Shown here one piece after another: positions 36,075-44,017 of a stretch of DNA of 64,000 nucleotides. The DNA comes from Porphyromonadaceae bacterium UBA7087. Lineage in GTDB: Bacteria; Bacteroidota; Bacteroidia; Bacteroidales; Muribaculaceae. The position numbers and the translations under genes were made by a program. Location: NCBI GenBank assembly GCA_002493515.1, contig DKYZ01000056.1:3271-67270 (forward strand). Reading direction: 5' to 3'. Below the pieces are notes generated by a model, which was not told the DNA's origin, did not search any database, and saw nothing but the letters and a program-made list of their open reading frames with translations. Each line of letters begins with the position of its first letter. Within the stretch, counting starts at the first letter, position 1.

Positions 36075-36464
36075 TTATCTGTTTCTCAGGGCATCGATCT
36101 GAGCCTCGATAGCGGCGCGCTGAGCCTCGAGGCTCTCGAGCTGCTGCTGGCGTTTTGTCTCTGCGAAATTGTTGATTGCCTCGTTGGCGCTTGCGAGATG
36201 TGTGCGGAGCGCGTTTGCCTCGTCCTCTGTGAGATTCTCAAGGCGTGACACCAGGATGTTGATTTTCTGGATGTAGTTGGAGATGAATTTGGCTGTGATC
36301 TCCTCAGCTGTGTTGATGTCCTTGTTCTTGATCCAGCGTGTGATGCTGCCGTACTGCTTCTCGAGCGGCTGACGGTTGAATTTCTCAATGAAGTTCTCGG
36401 TCTTTCCTTCAAGGAATCTTGTGCGGAATCTGTCTACGAGTTCCTGCCTGTTGACTTTTCTCAT
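36075..36464 (-). CDS. Small basic coiled-coil protein of unknown function
   Basis: A 129-residue soluble protein I do not recognise. It is rich in Arg, Lys, Glu and Gln and almost entirely helical. The N-terminal half (about 1-60) is basic and contains the QYGSITRWIKNKDI segment, which could contact nucleic acid. The C-terminal half (about 75-125) is a coiled coil with Gln-rich heptads (ETKRQQQLESLEAQRAAIEAQ). There is no signal peptide, membrane segment or cysteine. The gene is monocistronic: a strong terminator follows it, and a long 376-base non-coding stretch precedes it. The isolated, well-punctuated setting and a long leader suggest an abundant small protein, perhaps nucleoid-associated, but that is inference. 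Confidence 0.65.
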   Translation of the reverse strand: MRKVNRQELVDRFRTRFLEGKTENFIEKFNRQPLEKQYGSITRWIKNKDINTAEEITAKFISNYIQKINILVSRLENLTEDEANALRTHLASANEAINNFAETKRQQQLESLEAQRAAIEAQIDALRNR

Positions 36465-36840
36465 CGTTAAATAAAGTTGAAATGATTTGTGTTTGTTTGT
36501 CTCTTCTTTTATTTCGGGTCATATTGTCGCTGCCTATGCTTTGAAAGACTGTCACACCGACCTTAGCGCCCTTTTACGATGCGAAATTAATAAAAGTTTT
36601 TGATATACTGCTTCTGTTTGAGAAAAAAAGTTTGTTTTGATGTTAAGAAATTTAATTTTAGTCGATTTTTGGCCTGTTTTTTACATTCTTACTCCATATT
36701 GAACCCTCCTAAACCTCTCGATTTCGTATTTTTTTATTAATTTTGCAGTCGATTCAGGGATAGCTTTTACCTCTGGATTTCCATTCCCGGGAGGTGGTTT
36801 CATATCCCGTGTTTACGGATTGATTTTAAACTGACAGAAT
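36465..36840. other. 376-base AT-rich divergent intergenic region
   Basis: No gene is seen. It holds a near-consensus minus-strand -7 box (TAATTTCGC, 36581-36589) for the 129-residue gene, an exact plus-strand -7 box (TAATTTTGC, 36738-36746) for queF, and a possible hairpin in the queF leader (ACCTC 36769-36773 with GAGGT 36791-36795). No convincing preQ1 riboswitch pattern was recognised by eye. Confidence 0.5.
36738..36746 (+). promoter_or_regulatory. -7 box for the queFCDE operon
   Basis: TAATTTTGC is an exact TAnnTTTGC match, 94 bases before the queF start, leaving a leader of about 90 bases. No TTTG lies at -33 spacing. Confidence 0.55.
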
Positions 36841-37323
36841 ATGAGAAATGAAGATGAGCTGAAAGGAGTGACTCTTCTCGGCAACCAGAATGTGAAATAT
36901 AGCTCGGACTATGATCCGGGTGTCCTCGAGACCTTCATCAACAAGCATGAGGGCAGGGAGTATGTCGTTACATTCGACTGCCCCGAGTTTACAACCTTAT
37001 GTCCCAAGACCGGACAGCCTGATTTCGGACATATATACATATCCTATATCCCGCGTACGCGTATGGTTGAGAGCAAGAGTCTCAAACTATATCTGTTCAG
37101 TTTCCGCAACCATGGCGATTTTCATGAGGATTGCGTGAATATAATCATGAACGACCTCTGGGAGCTGATGGATCCGTGTTATATCGAGGTGAGGGGCATA
37201 TTCATGCCCAGGGGGGGAATATCCATATATCCTTTCGCCAACCGTGGCGACGAGGCGCATCTCGCTCTCGCGCAGAGAAGGCGTGAAGCGGTGATGGATG
37301 ATGTTTTCAATTTAAAAAGATGA
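36841..37323 (+). CDS. queF: NADPH-dependent 7-cyano-7-deazaguanine reductase (QueF)
   Basis: Reduces preQ0 nitrile to the preQ1 amine, the last step before insertion into tRNA. The 160-residue protein is the short, single-domain (B. subtilis-type) form. The active site is clear in [22 protein letters not shown]: nucleophile Cys54 and Asp61. The NADPH-binding motif [21 protein letters not shown] follows. The stop overlaps the queC start (ATGA). It is the first of four genes that together make preQ1 from GTP-derived dihydroneopterin triphosphate; the folE step is not in the window. Confidence 0.97.
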   Translation: MRNEDELKGVTLLGNQNVKYSSDYDPGVLETFINKHEGREYVVTFDCPEFTTLCPKTGQPDFGHIYISYIPRTRMVESKSLKLYLFSFRNHGDFHEDCVNIIMNDLWELMDPCYIEVRGIFMPRGGISIYPFANRGDEAHLALAQRRREAVMDDVFNLKR

Positions 37324-38000
37324 CCGTCATGAAGGCTTCGGATAAAAAAAACGGTGTGATTGTCCTCTCGGGAGGAATGGATTCGGTGACTCTTCTTCAT
37401 GACAGGAAGGAAGAGATCGCGCTGGCCGTGACATTCAATTACGGCTCAAACCACAATGCGCGTGAGATCGAGTGCGCGAGATATCACTGCGGGCTTCTCG
37501 GCATTCCCCATATCGTTATCGACCTCTCCTTCATGGGCGAGTATTTCAAAAGCAGTCTTCTTGCGGGCGCCGACTCGATACCCGAGGGCAACTATGACGA
37601 CGACAACATGAAATCTACTGTGGTGCCTTTCCGCAACGGCATAATGCTGTCTGTGGCGTGCGGCCTGGCGGAAAGCGAGGGCCTGCGTCATGTCTTTATC
37701 GCCAATCATGGAGGCGACCATGCGATATATCCCGACTGCCGTCGCGGTTTCATCGACGCCATGTCGGAGGCGATGGAGCAGGGCACCTATGAACATGTGG
37801 ACATTATCGCGCCATACACCGACATTACCAAAGGCGAGATAGCCTTGATCGGCAAGAGGCTCGGCGTGGATTATTCCCACACCTATTCATGTTACAAAGG
37901 AGGGGAGCGTCATTGCGGCAAGTGCGGCACGTGTGTGGAGCGCATGGAGGCGATGAAGTATGCCGGCATTGATGATCCGACTCCCTACGGCGTCTTGTGA
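37320..38000 (+). CDS. queC: 7-cyano-7-deazaguanine synthase (QueC)
   Basis: ATP-dependent ligase converting 7-carboxy-7-deazaguanine and ammonia to preQ0. The 226-residue protein has the PP-loop SGGMDS (17-22), the [14 protein letters not shown] segment, the [18 protein letters not shown] motif and the C-terminal zinc site [15 protein letters not shown] with four cysteines. A second ATG three codons downstream (37329) is an equally possible start. It overlaps queF by 4 bases, and queD follows after 51 bases. Confidence 0.96.
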   Translation: MTVMKASDKKNGVIVLSGGMDSVTLLHDRKEEIALAVTFNYGSNHNAREIECARYHCGLLGIPHIVIDLSFMGEYFKSSLLAGADSIPEGNYDDDNMKSTVVPFRNGIMLSVACGLAESEGLRHVFIANHGGDHAIYPDCRRGFIDAMSEAMEQGTYEHVDIIAPYTDITKGEIALIGKRLGVDYSHTYSCYKGGERHCGKCGTCVERMEAMKYAGIDDPTPYGVL

Positions 38001-38051
38001 GATGTCGTCATAACGTTTTAAGGTTTTGTAAATTATATATTATAATATAAG

Positions 38052-38384
38052 GTGTATTATATAAAGAAGAGATTCGAGATAAGCGCAGCCCATTTTCTGA
38101 CGCTTAGCTACAGAAGCAAATGCACATCAGTGCATGGACATAACTGGATTGTCACTGTCGAATGCCGTTCCGAGGAATTGAATTCCGACGGTATGGTGGT
38201 AGATTTCACCCATATAAAGGAGCAGGTGATGGAGCGTCTTGACCATAAGCTTCTCAATGACGTGCTTCCCTTCAATCCTACTGCCGAGAATATAGCGCGG
38301 TGGGTGGTGGATTCGATACCCAACTGCTTCCGTTGCGAGGTGCAGGAAAGCGAGGGCAACGTGGCGGCATATCAAAAAGACTGA
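38052..38384 (+). CDS. queD: 6-carboxy-5,6,7,8-tetrahydropterin synthase (QueD)
   Basis: Converts 7,8-dihydroneopterin triphosphate to 6-carboxytetrahydropterin. The 110-residue protein starts with GTG and is a normal short QueD. The zinc ligands are His14 in SAAHF and His28 and His30 in SVHGHNW; the catalytic cysteine is Cys24 in YRSKC. The DHKLLNDVLPFNPTAENIARW segment contains the conserved Asp-His and Glu of the family. It lies 51 bases after queC and 5 bases before queE. Confidence 0.95.
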   Translation: MYYIKKRFEISAAHFLTLSYRSKCTSVHGHNWIVTVECRSEELNSDGMVVDFTHIKEQVMERLDHKLLNDVLPFNPTAENIARWVVDSIPNCFRCEVQESEGNVAAYQKD

Positions 38385-38389
38385 CTGCA

Positions 38390-38989
38390 ATGAAGAAGAT
38401 AAACGAGATATTCTATTCCCTCCAGGGAGAGGGTCATCATACAGGTTATCCGACTGTATTCATAAGGTTTTCCGGATGCAATCTCAACTGCGGTTTCTGC
38501 GACACCAACCATCAGGAAGGAATCCTGATGAGCGACAATGATATCATACGCGCTGTCAATCTTTACTCTGCCGATTGGATCGTTCTTACGGGTGGAGAAC
38601 CGTCGCTTCATATCGATGATGATTTCATAAGGCTTCTCAAGAAGACCACCGATAAAAAGATTGCAATCGAGACTAACGGAACAAACAAAGTCTCCCCCCT
38701 CATCGACTGGGTGACTGTATCTCCGAAAAACGGCGTCCCGGGTGTGGCCCCGCATTCGCTTGACGTGGAGCGCGCCGATGAGATAAAGGTTGTCGACATC
38801 GGTCAGGATCTTGAACCCTATTTCTCACTCCATTTCAGAAAGGAGAATACGTTGATGTATCTGCAGCCTTGTTATGACAAAGACCCGAAGACATTCGAGG
38901 CAAACAGGCTCCGGACTCTTCGCAGGGTGCTTGCCGACCCGAGATGGACACTTTCTGTGCAGGTGCACCGCTATCTGGGGATTCCCTGA
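38390..38989 (+). CDS. queE: 7-carboxy-7-deazaguanine synthase (QueE), radical SAM
   Basis: Radical SAM enzyme that rearranges 6-carboxytetrahydropterin to 7-carboxy-7-deazaguanine. From the ATG at 38390 (MKKINEIFYSLQGEG) it has 199 residues; the frame opens earlier at 38300, but that part overlaps queD. The Fe-S cluster motif is CNLNCGFC (Cys30, Cys34, Cys37), the standard CX3CX2C spacing. The LTGGEPSL motif, the VSPKNG segment and the C-terminal QVHRYLGIP are typical. The last 19 bases overlap the end of the convergent histidine kinase gene. Confidence 0.96.
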   Translation: MKKINEIFYSLQGEGHHTGYPTVFIRFSGCNLNCGFCDTNHQEGILMSDNDIIRAVNLYSADWIVLTGGEPSLHIDDDFIRLLKKTTDKKIAIETNGTNKVSPLIDWVTVSPKNGVPGVAPHSLDVERADEIKVVDIGQDLEPYFSLHFRKENTLMYLQPCYDKDPKTFEANRLRTLRRVLADPRWTLSVQVHRYLGIP

Positions 38990-39975
38990 CGGGAGAATGT
39001 AATGACGGCGCGGGCTCCGTGTCCCGGCGAGCCTGACAGACGCAGCTCTCCGCCGTGGCGGCGCATTATCTGGCGGCTCACTGTCAGCCCTACGCCGCAT
39101 CCTCCGGGCTTGGTAGTCATGAACGGCTGGAACAGATTCTCCCTCACGCTGTCAGGGATTCCGCATCCGTTGTCGCTCACGTATATGCATGGATTCCCGT
39201 CCGACACTGTAGCCGTTATCTCCACTTCCGGATTCCCGACGTCGGCCACGGCGTCAAGCGAGTTGCGTATGAGATTCACCATCACCTGGCCCATCAGCGA
39301 ATCATCCATGTAGAGCGTCATTCCTTTCGCTATGTTGAAACGGCATACGTCTGTATGCAGGCCGCGTCTTCCGGCTTCCATATCCGCCATGGATTTCACT
39401 TTCCTGAAGAACCCGATGGCGTCAACGCGCTTGATATCCGGTTCTGGAATATGGGTCAGGGTGTGATATGAATCGAGAAGACGCCTTATCTGTCCGCTTT
39501 GTTGCTCTATTATTGTCGCGGTTTCCTCAAGAGTCGCGTCATGATAGCGCGACGGATTTCTCTTCATGTCGCCGGCAAGCGATATCACCGGCGAGATAAG
39601 ATTCCGCATCTCGTGGGTCATGAATCTTAGAATCCGGTCATAATAGAGTTTTGAGGTTTCGAGCTCACGCATGTTGTTCCGGTAGTTCTCGGCTATTCGG
39701 TTCATGCCCAGTGTGACCTCCTGCAGGAGGGCGCTGTCGGTCTGTGTGTCAAACCGCATCGTAGAGTCTTTGGCTTCAAGCCCCTTGACAAATGTTGACA
39801 CCATTATTATGAGATTCCTCATTGTCAATGCCGTCACTGCAGCCGCGCAGACAGCGCACGCGAAGGCTATGATAGCCTGCGGAATCGCGTCATGGATGAT
39901 AAGAAAGGCTCCCGCAGCAGTAATGAGGAAGCACGCGCCGAGCGAGAGAATGGTCTTTAGCCTCAGATGTCTCAT
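38971..39975 (-). CDS. Sensor histidine kinase, NtrB-like
   Basis: A 334-residue membrane kinase. Two hydrophobic segments (about 8-27 and 32-60) anchor it with almost no periplasmic loop, so it probably senses a signal in the membrane or cytoplasm. A linker leads to the dimerisation domain with the phospho-acceptor His121 in FMTHEMRNLISP, followed by the ATPase domain with the N box NLIRNSLDAV, G1 box SDNGCGIP, F box PFMTTKPGG and G2 box GVGLTVS. All catalytic parts are present. It is downstream of, and overlaps by 4 bases, the response regulator gene. The pair lies divergently next to an exporter operon, its likely target. Confidence 0.93.
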   Translation of the reverse strand: MRHLRLKTILSLGACFLITAAGAFLIIHDAIPQAIIAFACAVCAAAVTALTMRNLIIMVSTFVKGLEAKDSTMRFDTQTDSALLQEVTLGMNRIAENYRNNMRELETSKLYYDRILRFMTHEMRNLISPVISLAGDMKRNPSRYHDATLEETATIIEQQSGQIRRLLDSYHTLTHIPEPDIKRVDAIGFFRKVKSMADMEAGRRGLHTDVCRFNIAKGMTLYMDDSLMGQVMVNLIRNSLDAVADVGNPEVEITATVSDGNPCIYVSDNGCGIPDSVRENLFQPFMTTKPGGCGVGLTVSRQIMRRHGGELRLSGSPGHGARAVITFSRQGIPR

Positions 39976-40550
39976 TCCTTTTTCAATATATTGTAAAGCG
40001 TCTGCCGGTTGACTCCAAGTTGTTTTGCAGCCGCGCTGAGATTGCCTCCACAGCGTGCCACGGCCTCTTTCGCGTGTTCGGCTTTTATCTGCTCAATGGT
40101 CATGTCGCGCCTCCTGGAGTCTCTCATCTCTATTTCCCGGGCTTTTCTCACGGCGATGTTTTTCTGATGTTCGCTGCGGTTCTTGCGGATTGCCTGGTGA
40201 AGCTTTTCTATAAGCGTCTCGTTGTCCCAGGGCTTGGTGATGAAATCCTCCGCTCCCCGGCGCATGGCCTCCACAGCGAGCGGGATGTCGCCGAAAGCTG
40301 TTATCATCACCACCGCCGGAGCCTTTTCCATCTCTTTTATCCGGGAGAGCCAGAAGAGGCCGGCCTCTCCGTTGAGTGAGCCGGTATCGAAATTCATATC
40401 AAGCAGCACGGCGTCTATGTCGCCCGGCGAGAGAATTGCCGGTATCAGTGTTGGGTCTCCGGCCTCGCATATGGCCTCGAACTCATCCGCGAGCACAATC
40501 CTGAGCGTGGCTCTGACTGCCGGCCTGTCGTCTATAACAAGAATTTTCAT
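39972..40550 (-). CDS. Short response regulator: receiver plus Fis-type HTH, no AAA+ domain
   Basis: A 192-residue regulator. The receiver domain (about 1-120) is intact: acidic pocket Asp7-Asp8, phospho-acceptor Asp51 in VLLDMNF, Thr84 in MITAFGD and Lys106 in ITKPWD. A charged linker (about 121-150) leads to a Fis/NtrC-type helix-turn-helix (EAVARCGGNLSAAAKQLGVNRQTLYNIL). The central AAA+ sigma-54 activator domain found in NtrC-type regulators is absent, giving the layout of RegA/PrrA/ActR. It should therefore act on the housekeeping polymerase and not sigma-54. A -7 box abuts its ATG. The likely target is the divergent TolC operon. Confidence 0.92.
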   Translation of the reverse strand: MKILVIDDRPAVRATLRIVLADEFEAICEAGDPTLIPAILSPGDIDAVLLDMNFDTGSLNGEAGLFWLSRIKEMEKAPAVVMITAFGDIPLAVEAMRRGAEDFITKPWDNETLIEKLHQAIRKNRSEHQKNIAVRKAREIEMRDSRRRDMTIEQIKAEHAKEAVARCGGNLSAAAKQLGVNRQTLYNILKKE

Positions 40551-40553
40551 GTC

Positions 40554-40562
40554 GCAAATTTA
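40554..40562 (-). promoter_or_regulatory. -7 box abutting the response regulator start
   Basis: The minus strand reads TAAATTTGC, an exact TAnnTTTGC match, and only 3 bases separate it from the ATG at 40550. Transcription should begin at or next to the start codon, giving a leaderless or near-leaderless mRNA. Confidence 0.55.
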
Positions 40563-40675
40563 CAATTTCTCCATATAATAATGTGGATGTAGCAGGCAAA
40601 AACCTATGTCTTCGGGCCCAGGTGTCTAAATTTCATACAAAATTGCCTCCGGACAATAGGTTTTTCACAACAAAT

Positions 40676-40699
40676 CTGCCATAGCCTCTGCCATAGCCT
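40676..40699. repeat. Two tandem 12-bp repeats directly before the tolC -7 box
   Basis: CTGCCATAGCCT occurs twice in direct, gapless succession (40676-40687 and 40688-40699) and ends against the -7 box TACCTTTGC at 40700. The position, covering about -13 to -36, suits direct-repeat binding by the neighbouring response regulator. This function is inferred. Confidence 0.6.
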
Positions 40700-40708
40700 T
40701 ACCTTTGC
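40700..40708 (+). promoter_or_regulatory. -7 box abutting the tolC-like start
   Basis: TACCTTTGC matches TAnnTTTGC and ends 3 bases before the ATG at 40712. No TTTG element lies upstream; the tandem 12-bp repeat takes its place, which suggests an activator-dependent promoter. Confidence 0.55.
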
Positions 40709-40711
40709 GGC

Positions 40712-42013
40712 ATGAAAAAGATAATCATAATACTGATGTCGATTCTGACCTTCCCTGGCGTCCGGGGGGAGATGACCCTTGACGACTGTCTCAGGTATGC
40801 CCGCGACCATGCCCACTCCAACCGCATACAGGCGCTGGAGACAGAGAAAGCATCGGTCGACAGACGGATAGCGGCTTCCGCCCTGATGCCATATGTAGGA
40901 TTTTCAGCAGACGGCAACGTAAGCTTCGGCCGCAATATCGATCCCGAGACGAATACCTATGACAACAAGAAGACACTCTCCACCGGCTTCGGGCTGCAGA
41001 TGTCGCTTCCGCTTTTCGACGGTCTTGTGAGCGTCAACACGCTGAAGGCTGCCGGGGTGGCGCGGCTGCGACAGGAGAAGACGGCCCAGATAGAGCAGGA
41101 CCGGGTGTCGCTTGAGGTGGTCAGGGCATTCTATAACGTCTCCTACTGCAAGGCGATGGTGGCCCAGATGGAAAGCCAGCTTGAGCGCGACAGCGCGTTG
41201 CTTGTCGCCACGGAGCGCGGCGAGTGTCTCGGGGTGAAGAGCGGGTCTGACGTGGCCGAGATGCAGGCGCTGGTGGCTTCCGACGAATATGAGCTCGTGA
41301 ATCAGAGAAACCTGCTTTCAAAGGCTTTTCTCAATCTCAGGTCACATATGGGGATGCCGTTGACCGACGCTCCCCTTGACCTTGCCGAGTCAGAAGGGGA
41401 GACAGTGGCGTCGTCTGTTTCCGTCGACGTTTCCCTCAATCCAAGGGTGGCCGAGGCCCAGCTTGCCCTCAGGGAAAGCCGCATGAATCTGAGATGTGCA
41501 AAGGGTGCGTTCTCTCCGAAAATCTCCCTTCAGGCAGGAGTCTCCACCTCCTTCTACCGGATGATGGGCTCGCATATCGAGTCTCCGGATTTCGGACGCC
41601 AGTGGCGCGACAATATGGGGCAATATGTGGGGGTCTCGTTCTCCTTTCCGATTTTCACGGGTCTGTCTGCCTGCAACAGGCTAAGACGCTCCCGTATTGA
41701 GCTTGAACAGAGCAAGCTGCGTCTCGACCAGACGATATATGAGGTGGAGAAGGAGACAATGGAGGCTGACCTTGACCTTGCGGCATCTGAAGAGGAATAT
41801 CTGGCCGCTCTGAGGCGCGTGGAGTCGGAGGAGCTGGCTTACCGGGCCGTAAGCCGTAAATATGAGCTCGGGGCGGTCTCGGTGACCGACCTTTATACGT
41901 CAGGGGTCAAGCTGGCGACGGCAAGGGCCAGTCTGGAGGGAAAGAGAATCCAGAGAATAATAAACGGAATTGTTTCGGCATACTATCATGGAGAAAAATT
42001 GATAAAGGAATGA
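40712..42013 (+). CDS. TolC family outer-membrane efflux protein
   Basis: A 433-residue outer-membrane channel subunit. Signal peptide over about residues 1-19 (MKKIIIILMSILTFPGVRG). Two repeats of the TolC fold can be traced: TLDDCLRYARDH and LMPYVGFSADGNVSFGRN in the first, then a long coiled coil, LNPRVAEAQLALRESRMNLRCAKGAFSPKISLQAG and the VGVSFSFPIFTGL strand in the second, closing with AVSRKYELGAVSVTDLYTSG. It forms the outer part of a tripartite exporter with the adaptor, ABC and FtsX-type proteins encoded downstream. Its stop overlaps the adaptor start (ATGA). Confidence 0.93.
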   Translation: MKKIIIILMSILTFPGVRGEMTLDDCLRYARDHAHSNRIQALETEKASVDRRIAASALMPYVGFSADGNVSFGRNIDPETNTYDNKKTLSTGFGLQMSLPLFDGLVSVNTLKAAGVARLRQEKTAQIEQDRVSLEVVRAFYNVSYCKAMVAQMESQLERDSALLVATERGECLGVKSGSDVAEMQALVASDEYELVNQRNLLSKAFLNLRSHMGMPLTDAPLDLAESEGETVASSVSVDVSLNPRVAEAQLALRESRMNLRCAKGAFSPKISLQAGVSTSFYRMMGSHIESPDFGRQWRDNMGQYVGVSFSFPIFTGLSACNRLRRSRIELEQSKLRLDQTIYEVEKETMEADLDLAASEEEYLAALRRVESEELAYRAVSRKYELGAVSVTDLYTSGVKLATARASLEGKRIQRIINGIVSAYYHGEKLIKE

Positions 42014-43272
42014 CACAAATGGATACGGAAATAAAAAGGAAGCATCCTGTGCTGAGGAAATACTGGTGGATTGCTCCTGCGGCGGCGTTGCTGGCTGCCA
42101 TAGGGGTATGGGGCTTGAGGTCATCTACAGTCTCCACATATGAAGCGGCCTCCTCCGGCATCGTGATAGAGGAGGTGGTGAAAGGCACCTTCGAGGATTT
42201 CATCAGGGTCAACGGCAAGGTGGAGACAGGCGTGACGGTGCAGGTCTCGGCCCTTGAGACCGGCATAGTGGAGAAGAAATGGGTAGAGGAGGGGGCCATG
42301 GTCAGTGAGGGTGACATAATCCTGACGTTGCGCAACCCGAATCTGCAGGAACAGATTCTGGAGTCTGAGTCGCAGCTCGCCGAGAGGCAGAATATGCTTC
42401 GCGACACGGAGATAGCCATGGAGAAGGAGCGGCTGCAGATAAGGCAGGACCTTCTTACGGCACGTACTGACCTCAACCGGAAACGCCGGTTGGCCGAGCA
42501 GCAGGAGTCGCTCTATAAGGAAAGCCTCACTTCGAGGGAGGAGTATCTGAAAGCAAAGGAGGATTACGAGCTTGCCCGCGAGACATTCAGCCTTTTGCAG
42601 AGCCGGCTGCGTCAGGATTCCCTTTACCGGTCGGTGCAGGTGGCCATGATGAGGGAGAGCCTTGACAATATGCAGAAGAACCTGGTGCTTGTTCGCCGTC
42701 GTGCCGACAATCTCAACGTGCGTGCCACCCACAGCGGTCAGCTCGGGAGCCTGGATGCCGAGCTGGGACAGAACATTACCATGGGACAGCAGGTAGGCCA
42801 GATCAATATCCTTGACAACTATAAGCTCACGGTCAGGATTTCGGAGCATTACATCGACCGTGTCGCTCCCGGCCTCGAAGGTATGTCGCGGCGCAACGGA
42901 GCGGAAGTCTCTATGAGGGTGCGAAAGGTTTATCCTGAGGTCAGCCAGGGTGAGTTCAAGGCAGACCTGGTGTTTGAGGGTGAGCTTCCCGCAAAGATAA
43001 GGGTAGGGCAGACCTATCCGGTGGATATCATGCTTGGCGACGCGGCAGAGACGGTGATGGTGCCTCGCGGCACATTCTTCAACACTTCCGGAGGCCATTG
43101 GGCATATGTGGTGGAGAAGGACGGCAAAGGCGCCCGGAAACGCGAAATCAGCATAGGGAGGCAGAATCCGCGTTACTACGAGGTCTTGTCAGGGCTTGAG
43201 CCGGGGGAGAGGATAATAACGAGTTCCTACCAGGATTTCGGCGAGGCAGAGAGGGTAGTGATTAGTGATTAG
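42010..43272 (+). CDS. HlyD/MacA-type periplasmic adaptor of an ABC exporter
   Basis: A 420-residue membrane-fusion protein. One N-terminal membrane anchor (about 20-38) is followed by a lipoyl-type half motif (VSALETGIVEKKWVEEGAMVSEGDIILTLRN), a long coiled-coil hairpin (about 115-225) rich in Glu, Arg and Gln, the second lipoyl half (NVRATHSGQLGSLDAELGQNITMGQQVGQI) and beta-barrel and membrane-proximal domains to the C-terminus. It couples the inner-membrane ABC transporter to the TolC-like channel. The last codons (Val-Ile-Ser-Asp) and the stop are made of the ATTAGTG heptamer repeat that fills the gap to the next gene. Confidence 0.93.
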   Translation: MTQMDTEIKRKHPVLRKYWWIAPAAALLAAIGVWGLRSSTVSTYEAASSGIVIEEVVKGTFEDFIRVNGKVETGVTVQVSALETGIVEKKWVEEGAMVSEGDIILTLRNPNLQEQILESESQLAERQNMLRDTEIAMEKERLQIRQDLLTARTDLNRKRRLAEQQESLYKESLTSREEYLKAKEDYELARETFSLLQSRLRQDSLYRSVQVAMMRESLDNMQKNLVLVRRRADNLNVRATHSGQLGSLDAELGQNITMGQQVGQINILDNYKLTVRISEHYIDRVAPGLEGMSRRNGAEVSMRVRKVYPEVSQGEFKADLVFEGELPAKIRVGQTYPVDIMLGDAAETVMVPRGTFFNTSGGHWAYVVEKDGKGARKREISIGRQNPRYYEVLSGLEPGERIITSSYQDFGEAERVVISD

Positions 43273-43308
43273 TGATTAGTGATAAACGATTAGTGATTAG
43301 TAATTAGT
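43256..43308. repeat. Tandem heptamer repeat, unit ATTAGTG
   Basis: About seven units of ATTAGTG or close variants (one reads ATAAACG, one ATTAGTA) run from the last codons of the adaptor gene through its stop at 43270-43272 and into the intergenic gap. Each unit carries a possible TAG or TGA stop, depending on frame. Confidence 0.9.
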
Positions 43309-43329
43309 TGATGATAAAAGAGAGAGGTT

Positions 43330-44013
43330 ATGGATATAGAAATCAGAAACATCGAGAAAGTGTTTGTCACGGAGAGCGTTCAGACAATGGCGCTCAACAA
43401 AGTGTCGTTCAATGTTAAAGACGGCGATTTTGTGGCCATTATGGGGCCTTCGGGTTGCGGAAAATCGACCCTGCTCAACATTCTGGGTCTGCTCGACAAC
43501 CCGACTTCGGGGGAGTATCTGCTTGACGGAAAGGAGGTGGGCTCGCTCAGGGAGAATCAGCGCACGAGCTTCAGAAAGGGGAAGATCGGGTTCGTGTTCC
43601 AGTCGTTCAATCTCATAGAGGATATGAATATCCGCGACAACATCATGCTTCCGCTCAACAATCTTCCTTTGTCGAGGAATGAGAAAAGGAAGCGCGTGGA
43701 GGAGGTGATGGGCCTCATGGGGATTTCCCACCGCAGCCGCCATTACCCCTCGCAGCTTTCCGGCGGACAGCAGCAGCGTGCCGCCATAGCGAGGGCTGTG
43801 GTCTCGCGCCCAGGTCTTGTGCTTGCCGATGAGCCAACGGGTAATCTTGATTCCAAAAACGGCACGGAGGTGATGGAGCTTCTGTCGGAGCTTCACCGCG
43901 ACGGAGCCACCATCGTCATGGTGACGCATTCCCAGAGGGATGCCTCCTATGCCGATTATGTAATCAATCTGTTCGACGGACAGATTGTGGAAAATATCAC
44001 CGATAAAATGTAG
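43330..44013 (+). CDS. ABC transporter ATP-binding protein, LolD/MacB type
   Basis: A 227-residue ATPase of the LolD/MacB class that drives mechanotransmission-type transporters. Walker A is GPSGCGKS (39-46), the Q-loop [11 protein letters not shown], the signature [14 protein letters not shown], Walker [13 protein letters not shown] and the switch His in MVTHSQRDA. The SFNLI and [10 protein letters not shown] forms are typical of this class. It works with the FtsX-type permease encoded 4 bases downstream. It starts 57 bases after the adaptor stop, across the heptamer repeat. Confidence 0.95.
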   Translation: MDIEIRNIEKVFVTESVQTMALNKVSFNVKDGDFVAIMGPSGCGKSTLLNILGLLDNPTSGEYLLDGKEVGSLRENQRTSFRKGKIGFVFQSFNLIEDMNIRDNIMLPLNNLPLSRNEKRKRVEEVMGLMGISHRSRHYPSQLSGGQQQRAAIARAVVSRPGLVLADEPTGNLDSKNGTEVMELLSELHRDGATIVMVTHSQRDASYADYVINLFDGQIVENITDKM

Positions 44014-44017
44014 AGCC

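Noticed and set aside
36747..36840. preQ1 riboswitch in the queF leader
   Set aside because: A small stem is present, but the conserved preQ1-I loop and A-rich tail pairing could not be recognised; a covariance-model search of 36730-36845 would decide.
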